From: Trichoplax adhaerens
Taxonomy: Eukaryota; Placozoa; Uniplacotomia; Trichoplacea; Trichoplacidae
Reading direction: 5' to 3'
DNA: 64,000 nucleotides
Assembly: GCF_000150275.1 (NCBI RefSeq)
Contig: NW_002060978.1
Coordinates: 124,001 to 188,000 of the forward strand
The notes beneath the pieces were generated by a model. That model did no database searches, was not told the DNA's origin, and was given only the letters and a program-made list of their open reading frames with translations. Made by a program: the position numbers and the translations under genes. Within the stretch, counting starts at the first letter, position 1. Each line of letters opens with the position of its first letter. Positions 51,501-61,165 of this stretch are shown here, one piece after another.

Positions 51501-54500
51501 AATCACTGAATACTTATTCTTTTTTACTGTAGTGCAGATTATAACTTATGTTCAGCAAAAGTTAATACATGGCGCAAGTTAGTTAGATCGTAAAATTATT
51601 GCTAAGTGAAACTAAGATTGAATAATCGTATTTAGTAAAAGCAAGCTTACAATAGCCGATTCCATATTCAACACTACCGCCAATGTTAAGCTTAATTATT
51701 TTATTACAGATGTTTACATTTTCTGCAACTAAAGCTGTTACTCAAGATGTTGCTCGAATGATTGATGGATATTGCCAAATTATCAACAATAATACGATAA
51801 GTGTAACCAAGTATGAAGTAAACGCAAAATTTCCGCAATCAATTATTCAAGAGACGCAAGGTAAAAATCATTGTATATTACTTTCGATCGAAAATTTAAT
51901 CCTGTCTATAGTTGCCAAGAAACTTCCTTCTAAATGTACTGCGCTCCTTGCAAATTTTGATCTTAGTCAATGACTGATTTGGTATAACTTATTCGACCAC
52001 TAAGTGTTACATTTTTGGGATAATAGACTTCAAGTGCTTGATAGATTATTTTGTAAATCTAAAATATCCAAGCAAGTTGTGATTTGAGTCGCATTAAAGC
52101 TGATTTAAATTATTTATAGTATTAAATACTTTTAGAAACTTGAATTACAGAAAGATTACCTTGTATACCGATATACTTGTATTTATGGCAATTAGTGCAG
52201 ATATTATCTTTTATATCTGCTGTAATGGTAGAAACTGTAATCACAATGAATACATCTTATTCAGTTGTACTTAAGAAAAGATGTATTACGGCCTAATTTT
52301 ATTAAAATTACCGATAAACTATACTCAGTTTTATTATTATGTAAATGGTAATGATAATCCGACTAGAGCTAAGAAAAGAAACCGTTTCAATCTTTAATCT
52401 TAACAGCATTAATTTACAGATTGCCGTAAGTTTGTCTATAAGTAATTTTTAAAGTTGACTTTATTACTGTCATCTACACTACCGATTTTACCCTTTTTGG
52501 ATTGAAGTAATTTTAGAATGTTTCATTATAGATCTTAGTTATGATCCTAAATTGTCGAAAGATTGTCTTCTAAATCAGTCATGTCGTTTAATCGTTGCTT
52601 ACGTAACATTTTAGATTACTAAATGTACGTTAAGGAAAATTAGCATTTACTTTTATTCGTCGCAAATGATGATCATGGTCAGTATCAGAAGTAATATAAC
52701 TTGTTTCTATTACCACTATAAATTCTTGGTAAATCAGTTTAAAGCTGACATCAATTTGAGTCATTACAAGATCGTTATAATGCAATACAAACTCTGTTAT
52801 CAATTTTACGGTAGAAAATCATTGTCAATATTTATTAAAATCTTCACTACTACATGGAATTAACTATACTCGTCACTTTTATGAGCTTACTATCCTACCA
52901 ATATTGTTGTTTTCATTTAATATGATTTATCATTTCATAAAATTTTACTTCTTTAAGCATCATGACGTCAGTATTTTAGTCTAGAACTTTACTCAGGGAT
53001 AGTATGGTGAATTTAATGCTCAGCAGGTTCAAAATCAGAATTGCTTTATTCATGCTCTTCTAAATTCCAACCCTAGTCTATTATTCCAACATTGGATAAA
53101 AAAGAAGTGATGGTTGACATATTGGTGTAAGCAATGAGTTAATTGTTTAATTATTTCGTCTATTATTGACTATTTTCTGTCCAGCCCCGATTCCTGGATA
53201 TCATGGTAGCCATTGTCTATTTCCTGAGTTTTGGTCCTACGTGCACTCAACGGAAAACAATGACGAAACGTATACAACAAATTTTAAGGAATTGCCAACA
53301 TTTACATTCGAAGCATTGTCTCAAACAGGTACACTCTTGCCAAGCCTTAAACAATTGATTTCAATTTTCTCGATACCTTGTTAAGAGATTTGAATACAGT
53401 CTCGATAGATGCATAGTGTTGACATAAGCAACGATTACGCACGGTACTGTTTCGGAAAATTGACTAATGACAATCAAATTGTCGTTCCCACTCGTATTGC
53501 AATTTTTGAATCAATTAGTTTGTTAGTCAGGGGTGGTCTTGTTAGAACCACTAGAATCATAGTATTTTTATTCCTTTTAAAGACTGGAACAACAGTAAAG
53601 TTAGTGACTTTGCTCTCAGGTAAAAATCGAAGTTGGTAAATTAGAAGCGTTGATTGGGTCTTCGCTATTAATAGGCCATAATACAATTGCATGCAATTCT
53701 AATCAAACAATTATTAATAAGCAGATGGAATCCATTATATAAATGCGTGTGTATGCTTGAGAAAAATCATTATTCCATATATGTGGTGTATAGAGTATGA
53801 TAGGCAAGGCCAGTCTTTACCCTCCAGTTAATCTAACGCCATTATAATCTGTCAATTATTTATTTCATATAACGTTGATGCCCTTCAATTTCAGTTCAGT
53901 TACCCAAAAGACATCCAACCTATCCACCACCAGAACATTCAATCGATGATGTCGACATAATCAATAGCCAAGGAGCAAATTTTAAAATGACAATGGATTC
54001 GCGATCTGGTTCATCGGACACACTTGATATGGATATCTCAACACCGTCATCGTCAACTTCTTCGCCAGTTTCGCCTTTATTGTTACACATACAACATGGT
54101 CATGAGATTCCGCTGAACTCTGATTTATCTCCATCACAAACAAGTCAGACTAATGGTAGAAAATATCATTTATCTAAATACACTAGTTTTGACAGTAATA
54201 ACGAAGTGCAGGAGAATTTATAAGTCAAAATTCGAACTGCTATCCGATATTCAGACTCATTATTTTCGTATTAATACAGCAAATAAACACATATCAAATG
54301 GAATCTCGTGTACGTTAATAGCTGTAGACGAGATTCCATTGCATAAATTGACCCGCACTCTGTTAACAGTCTATTTTAATAAGATAGTTGATAAATTGGA
54401 TGAAATGATGATTAAGCTATAGACGAGGATCAATAAAATAATGATAAGCTATAGACGAGAATCAATAATGATAAGTTATTCGTAAATATCGATCGAAATC

Positions 54501-54845
54501 AACTATCTTAATTATTTTCTTTTAGATGTAGAAAGCAATTCAGAGCTATCTACTTCGCCTAAAGTGTATACAAGTACCACAATTTCTACAGAAGAAGTTC
54601 AAGATAATGTTAATGACACAGCTCGCAAGAGGCAAAATATGGAATTGCCGTCGTGCTTGTCTACTACACTTAATATTCTACCATCTCCATTAGCTTCACC
54701 TGCACCCGGTAAACCGTTTGAATATAAAGACTTAGTATTGCCCCCTCCATCGCCGTTTGCCGATCAACAGCAATCAAAGATAGAAAAATCGATTCAGACA
54801 ACAATCTACAACGTAGCGGACTCAGATGACGAAGTTTATCTTTAA
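45591..54845 (+). CDS. WW-WW-FERM scaffold protein, FRMPD (Preso)-like, 17 exons
   Basis: Coding exons: 45591-45694, 47747-47863, 47949-48000, 48171-48287, 48377-48487, 49850-49978, 50088-50137, 50284-50353, 50464-50612, 50844-50943, 51053-51142, 51226-51303, 51395-51493, 51710-51860, 53185-53328, 53895-54155, 54526-54845. Phases agree throughout; 713 residues. WW1 (17-47, LPLGW...QWYPPP) and WW2 (56-85, LPYGW...) are followed by a FERM domain of about residues 105-445 (GKLRVRFERAVDI; YDSSDFYFRMAFIPTDLEAL; NIRNFGGQYYK; RMIDGYCQII). The tail is disordered and ends DDEVYL, a possible class II PDZ ligand. FRMPD4 (Preso) has WW-PDZ-FERM and acts as a cortical or synaptic scaffold. Here there are two WWs and no PDZ: the 170-bp intron between the WW2 and FERM exons has no room for one. 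In WW2 the second Trp is Ser82. The exon 12/13 junction is the weakest. Confidence 0.85.
45960..46520. repeat. tandem copies of about 178 bp in intron 1 of the WW/FERM gene
   Basis: Blocks 'actttatttgcaaatataat' followed by 'cgaatc-tgtgactcagttt' and 'cttatagaaagaag' recur near 46,070-46,090 (partial), 46,211 and 46,389. Each copy carries a splice-acceptor-like 'cttatag'. Confidence 0.55.
49080..49400. repeat. possible degenerate array of about 60 bp in intron 5 of the WW/FERM gene
   Basis: Variants of 'cttatcatgtattc' followed by 'gatatataatgacaataact' occur near 49,089, 49,147, 49,213 and 49,271. The similarity is weak and partly due to low complexity. Confidence 0.3.
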
Positions 54846-55965
54846 TTGGCAACTCTTAAGCTTAGACTTATTAAAATATAAATTTGTTTCTCATTACAAG
54901 ACATGATAAATATACGACATCCTTCTTTCAATAGAGCGATTTTTGATATTCAATCTTGACCAATTTTTAAAATTTTCCAATATCTGTGTGTCTAAATTAA
55001 ATTACATTGTTGAGAAAAAGTAATGTGGTTCAATATTCAGGTTGTGTTTGTGTTAAACGTCTATACTAAATGCAGATGTTGAAAGTTTGAAATTTGATCT
55101 TAACTTTTGATCATTCCTACGATTCTTTCTAGCCTTGATCAGACTAATCCTTTGCTTTGACTATCGAGAGGCCATAACACAATGGGTTTTGGCAGCAACG
55201 TCATTTTAATTGATTATTTTGATACTGTTGATAATTTGTATAAAAATAGCATCTGGTACAAGATATGTGATACAAGATATGTGTGCATATTCAGTTGTTT
55301 AATAGAAAAATCATTAAAATCTTTTCTTCCATTAAAGACAGAATAAAATATCTCGTGAGCGCCCATTATTTCCTCGACATTTAAAGTAGTAAAGATAATC
55401 GAGATTAATTCAAGCTTTAATTAGGCACATGATGTATTGTTAATTTGAACAGGCAGTAACTATCGATGCAAGAGATTCTGTATAAAGGCAGATCACACAG
55501 GGGATTGCTACAGTACAGTATATAACATTGCAGTGTGGCAATAAGTGAAAACCAACATACTGCAATTTTTTACAAGCAGTAAATACGAGATACGAACGCA
55601 ATTGCTACAGTATAGTATGTAGCAATAATACATTGTATTATTGCTACCAGCAAAAATTGTGATTTCAACAAGAAGTACTGCCGGTGTGATAGATTCTGTA
55701 TGTGAAATCGAATTAAGCTTTCAATTAATAGTATGAAACATTAAAGCATTATAGTACAAAGAAAATCAATGACCGAGATATCGACTTTCCAATGAATACG
55801 TTGGTAGCTTTTTAAACTCTCGACTAGAGTAAAATACACGAAAATGCTATCCTTCACTTTCTTTAGATGAAAGGTTATTATCTTTCTTATTGCCAGTAGC
55901 CGTATTACGTTGCATTGAGAACATGACACCCTTTAAAAAGTTTATTAATAATTATAATCAATATC
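54846..55965. other. convergent intergenic region between WW/FERM and SLX4 genes
   Basis: Holds the 3' ends of both genes. An isolated 'ctacagtacagtatataaca' at about 55,509 shows the same motif as the palindromic satellites, as a single short patch, with a related 'gctacagtatagtatgtagc' at about 55,601. No further gene seen. Confidence 0.5.
55941..55946 (-). promoter_or_regulatory. candidate polyadenylation signal of SLX4
   Basis: AATAAA on the minus strand, 20 bases after the SLX4 stop codon, implying a very short 3' untranslated region if used. Confidence 0.5.
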
Positions 55966-58900
55966 CTATGGTGTAAAACAAATTAAATATCTTGAAAGGT
56001 ATTCTAATAAATGCGGTATACAAACAAAAGACGCCATCTTCAAGGAATTGTATGACTTACCAATTGATCCAGAATGGCTGGAAGTTTTTGCCTTGGACAC
56101 TTGATAGAAGACGCCTTTAAAAGACGATGTAAATCGCGCAATTCTAAGGGCTATCAACAATTTAAATAAAGAATATATCGTGCAGTCAATTACGCAATTA
56201 TTTAAAATTTTACAGATTATCACATGGTATAACAAGACAAAGGCATAATGAGTCACTTATTAACCTCGTATTTTAGTACAGACATATACACAGCTCGATT
56301 TGACTTGATAAAATCAGAAATTCGGTCGGCAATGTTACTTTCACGAATCTGCAGAATCAAAGTAGTAACAAACCCATTTCATTTTAAATAAATACTAAAG
56401 AGAGCAAAATCCTAAAATCAGCGGAATCTGCTAACTTCTTGTGTTGATAGTATATCATCAGTTTCACTATTTTCATCATCATCTGCAACTAATGAACTCT
56501 TGCAACTAGATTGGATAACAAAATAAGTAAATTATCGTTAGTGCCTGGCATGTTAACATCAAAGATACCGTTAACATTACCTCCCATAGCTGGCTGAATT
56601 TTGACTGTTAGCATCACAGTCGCTTTTATCCGATTGAGTTGCGGCATCATCTAAACATGCGTCATTAAAATGGAATAACGCGATCAAATCTTGTAATACT
56701 AGTCTGGAAATTTTTCGATCATTTTAATTATACATTGCTGTTGTACGTACTCAAATATTGATTGATTTGTTCGAGTTTGGCAATCATTTGCCTTTTCGGT
56801 AAAGGTTTCACACCGTATTTTTGTAGTTGATTCTGTAATTATAGAATATGCGATTATGAGACGAAATATCATAATTGCTGAAAATTTTATTATAATGCCG
56901 TACTAGCAGAGCTATTAATAAGAAACCTTTAGTTCAGGAGTCGAATAATCAGTAACAAGTCGTTGATTAGTAGTATTGCTACTAGGATAATGGGGAGATC
57001 CCTTCGCGGTTAAGGTTGCTGATAGACTAGTTTCAAATTCCAGATTACGGTCCTGACTAGCAGAGAAATGATCTATGTCGGCTTTGGGATCTTCCACTAC
57101 AGTTGGAGACTCATCGCGCAGTAAAAAGAAATCTAAATCTGCGTTGTATCCTCCATCATCAATAAACTGGAAATCTTCGTTATCGTCTGAATTTTCGGCA
57201 GGGTTCTCGTGCATGGACTGGGGGCTTCCATCTGCAATTTTCCTTAAATTGTCTTGACTGAGGACTAAAATATCATCAGATATTGCTATACTATCTTCGT
57301 GGTCACTTTTACTCGACACGACTAATACTTCTTCCTGGCTCAGATGGGAATTTGATTCTTTCCGCTGTGATTGCTCCATCAAGTGGCCAACACAGGATGA
57401 ATCTGTCGATTCTGTTGTTACTGGCTTGTGAGGGGTTATTTGTGTTAAATCAATAATATCTAAAGATATATCTTCGTCAGCTATTGACTGAGATGAATTA
57501 TTATCGTTCATTTCTTGATTAACAGTCGTTTCTTTTGTATTATCGATGACGTTGCTACTGCTATCAAATAATGACTTTACATAACGACATAAATGCCTTA
57601 ATTTTAATCTATAGAAAACAGATATAATAATTACGTTAGCTCTTCGATTAATTAGGCACTTGTGCTTGTTAATTACATCAGCACATAGTAAAAACCTTAC
57701 TTTTTGCTTAATTTAGCGACATCGATCAAAATTTCCGATGTAAAATTAACGCTGCCAGTATACATATATAACAAGAGAGCTTTAACAACTGCAGCAGAAA
57801 AATCATTCAATATCACTTCATATTTACAGTCGTTTCCATAGCTATGAAATTCCTATCAAATAAAAATGCCGTCGGTGATAAGTAATTGCCTAGGTAAAAT
57901 TTCATACTTTCTACTAACTTTATATAAGTACGGCGATCTTGCCGCAAGGATACACGCATGAGCCATAACTTTTTCTTCATCTTTGGTTACAATCGTAACA
58001 TCACAAAAATTATCATTTCTTAACATCAACGTAAAATCTTGCAGTAACTGGCTACGTATATCTGTTAATATAGCATTCGGTTCATTATTTTCGTTCTAAA
58101 GTTGAATAAAGGTTTAAACGATGTTAATAAAAAACTCTTGATTAAGTGCTTTCAACAATATACTGTATTTCGAAGGATTCCTGTATACAGTATTAAAGTA
58201 TAGGATACCTTAACATCAGGAATTGATGGTTCATTTTTCAGGTGGGTCGATTGAAGTTTTGATTTACTAGTTTGACTGATACTTTTCTGATCTGGCAGCA
58301 ATTGATTGACATAAAAATTATCCACATTCTTATTGGGTGTTAAATTTGCACTGAGGGACCATATACTGGAGGTTGGGCATGTTGTAGTAGTAGTGCTAGT
58401 CGATGATACTTCTGGAGTCCACTTTGGCTTATCGGGAGAGGGTATGCTCTCTTGGGGTTTCGTGTAGAGATTAGACAATTTGCTACTACTCATGCTTTGA
58501 GTTAATTGAATATCATTTTCTTCGTTCTAACATTGGGTTACACAATAAAACATTAGTTATAATTGTAAAATGTTTGTCCACTCGTTACGTAGTCAATATA
58601 TTTATAGACTTGCAGCCAATAACGACAATATTTAAAGAACTGTCCTATTCTTGTTTCACAAAATAATAACCTCTTGAAGTAACCGACAAGCATTGCGAGC
58701 AATATTTTCTTTTGCTTCCTCTTCACTGCAAAGCAATAGCTGAGGCATCTCTTTAAATCTAGAACATGTGAAAATTACAGTAGTACATTATATCAATTGG
58801 AGTAGGGAAATATCTTTCTATTTCAGTCAAAGGTTAAGGAAAGTTTAAAAGATACTTAAAAATTGTCAATATGTAGTTATGGGTGTCATTACCCTTTCTT

Positions 58901-60673
58901 TCTCCTCTTCTTGTTGCCTACTGAAGTTAAATCACCGGGTAAAGCAAACGTGTTGTCCTTTTCTCGTTTACTTTTATCATGCATGGAGGCTGACATAGCA
59001 AGTGCTAATTGCGTTTCCTCATCGACTTTTGATAAAGTTTTTCTCTTTGCAGGTTTAGCTTTAGGTTCATTCAGATTTTGTCCAAGATCTGGCCATCATG
59101 TAATCACACCATCAAATAATGGTAAGTAAGAGTCAGTAGCATAAACTTGATAAATACGATAAACAAGCAACGCTATTCAATATACGGTTATACATGATAT
59201 AAGATAAAATAGTGAGATATAGGCTAACGATGAACTATAGACAAGAAACAGTTCAAATGGTAACAGCCGTAAACTGGGTTCAAGTCATAATAATTATTAA
59301 CTGTCTTAAGGGTCTAAATATCGAGTAGCATTGCGAACAAATATTGTGCAATAACAGCATTGACAAAAAGTTATAGATCCTGTTATATTGGAAAAGCGAC
59401 GCGTATGATACAAGAAATTTCTCTACGCACATAGCTCAATTTTGCACGAAAGGTCATATGTAGCAATTGCAAAATTGAGATTGACGCTCCATATCATCCA
59501 TCGGCTGTTTGATCAAGACTGTAGTAAATAAGGCAGTAGTAACTTTAATTTATGGTTGCTGGATTCCAATAATATTGAGTCCTCATCATTCAAGTTCTCT
59601 TGTAGTTAAGCCACAACATTGATACTATTAAAGTTATTGTCTGTTTCTTGGTCATTATTGGCAGGCAACATTCGTCTAAGACTACTTGTACTAGTCAACA
59701 GTGAAGGAAAAGATGTTGAATGTAGTTAGTACTAACCTGTGAATCCTTTTTGCTGGCAACATCGAATTAGCTGTTCCGTTGTTATACCATGAGCCTGGCC
59801 ACAGCGTTTGATATGTATCAAATGATTCTGATATGAAAGTATTGAACATCAATAGAATCTGTTCATTTCTTAATGTTTGAAAGCAGTTGATAGAAAAATG
59901 ATGCTGTTAACTGATATACAGTAACTTACTTTAATCCGGGATAAATCTTTGCCGCAAACTGGACAAGCTATCGACTTGGTTGCAGCCGGTGCTAGTGGTT
60001 TTTCTTGTTTATTGGTTTGACTTTGACAACATTGATCAACATGTCTCTGCTTTGCTTCCATGGATAAGTTACATAACAAGCGGCCACAAACGGGGCAAAA
60101 TTCCGATAATATCTGCATGGATTTTTCTTCGTTTTCTTTTTCATCCTGCAAAATTTGAGCTGCAACTATTGAATCCGCATCACAAGTATCAGCTGTCTTC
60201 TTCCCTGATGATGACATTTGACTAGAACGATGATGATCTAAACATTGATTAACATGAAGGTTGAATAATTCCATTCCATCCTCTTGACCAAGACTGATCA
60301 TCTCAAGACAAACAGGGCAGACACGGCCACTACTACTCGCTTCTACGGCTTGGATAGGATTAACTGTAGGCGCTGTTGTTGCACTGCTAGGCTGGATAAC
60401 AATATTACTGCTTGGCGTTGTTGTTGGATGGATTGCACTGTTTGGCTGAATGACTGTATCACTGCTTGGCGTTGTTGTTGTTGGATGGATTATACTGTTA
60501 GGTTGAATGGCTGCGTGGTTGGTTGGCGTTGTTGTTAGATGGATTGCACTGTTAGTCTGAATGGTTGTATGGCTGCTTGCCATTGTTGTTGATTTACGTA
60601 ATTTCAATTTCCGTTTTGCTTGACTACTTGAATCTTGTTGTGAATCTTGTGACGCCATCTTCATCAACCGCAT
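55966..60673 (-). CDS. SLX4: SLX4 structure-specific endonuclease scaffold (BTBD12/FANCP), 13 exons
   Basis: Coding exons in transcript order: 59930-60673, 59737-59827, 58893-59088, 58671-58758, 58209-58526, 57919-58095, 57701-57852, 56927-57608, 56747-56832, 56581-56703, 56436-56505, 56265-56348, 55966-56091; phases agree; about 978 residues. Nuclear scaffold that binds SLX1, MUS81-EME1 and XPF-ERCC1 to cut branched DNA in crosslink repair and recombination. Domains in order: Thr/Pro-rich repeats; three C-x2-C...H-x3-C UBZ4-type ubiquitin-binding fingers (119-144, 193-215, 237-257), the third split by intron 1; DEETQLALAMS; an XPF-binding-like region (IWSLSA...FYVNQLLP); BTB (about 490-590, DFTLMLRNDNFCDVTIV); an acidic stretch; SAP (YGVKPLPKRQMIAKLEQI, MUS81 site); and the C-terminal SLX1-binding domain (910-978). 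ATGs at 60,673, 60,664 and 60,658 are all possible starts. The acceptor of the last exon and the exon 9/10 junction (alternative 56751/56698, also in frame) are less sure. Confidence 0.93.
60395..60600 (-). repeat. coding minisatellite in SLX4 exon 1
   Basis: About four copies of a 57-60 base unit encode repeats of the form IQPNSAIHPTTTPSS. The unit is a multiple of three, so copy number can change without breaking the frame. It lies before the first zinc finger in a region likely to be disordered. Confidence 0.75.
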
Positions 60674-60899
60674 CAATCAGTGGTTATCACTTGGCAAGCT
60701 ATCACCCTAAGCTAAGCAGAGGAGAGTTGTCTAGTTGATACATCGCTTAAACGAGTTACCGCCAAGTTGAGGTGGAGGTTGGATGATCTTCAAGATGAAA
60801 ATTCTTCTGCCATAGCAGCCCAATCTTGGGATACTTCGATCGTTCGATAGCAAGAGAAAGCAGATTTGAATTGATTGAATCTATGGTTACGCAATCTAT

Positions 60900-61165
60900 C
60901 GTACAGTATGCCACAGTCCTCGAAGTACAGTACAGTACGTTTTTTTTTACAGTACATAACTGTACAGTACTGAGTACAGTACAGTTACGGACGGCCGTGC
61001 CGCTAGCTCTACAGTAAATACTGTACAGTACAGTACTGTACTGTACTGTACTGTAGTCTGTACTCTCTACGATACTAGCTCTACAGTAGATACTGTACAG
61101 TACTGTACTGTACTGTACAGTAGTCTGTACTCTCTACGATACAGTACTGTACTAGTCTACAGTAC
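60900..61165. repeat. palindromic TACAGTAC satellite upstream of SLX4
   Basis: Runs of TACAGTAC and TACTGTAC start about 230 bases upstream of the SLX4 start codon. Two tandem copies of a unit of about 70 bp (about 61,007-61,075 and 61,077-61,142) share 'tagctctacagta', a GTACAGTACTGTAC run and 'agtctgtactctctacgata'. It is the same family of motif as in the YIPF6/deaminase interval, but with different unique cores. Confidence 0.85.

Noticed and set aside
54153-54422. Plus-strand 89-codon open frame after exon 16 of the WW/FERM gene
   Set aside because: It starts at the exon 16 donor in another frame and runs into the intron; the exon 16 to 17 splice (G|GTAGAA to TTTTAG) keeps phase without it.
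57075-57257. Plus-strand open frame
   Set aside because: Shadow of the large SLX4 exon 8 on the opposite strand.
59980-60538. Plus-strand open frames opposite SLX4 exon 1, one rich in Cys and Trp
   Set aside because: Antisense shadows of the Thr/Pro minisatellite and zinc-finger coding sequence.
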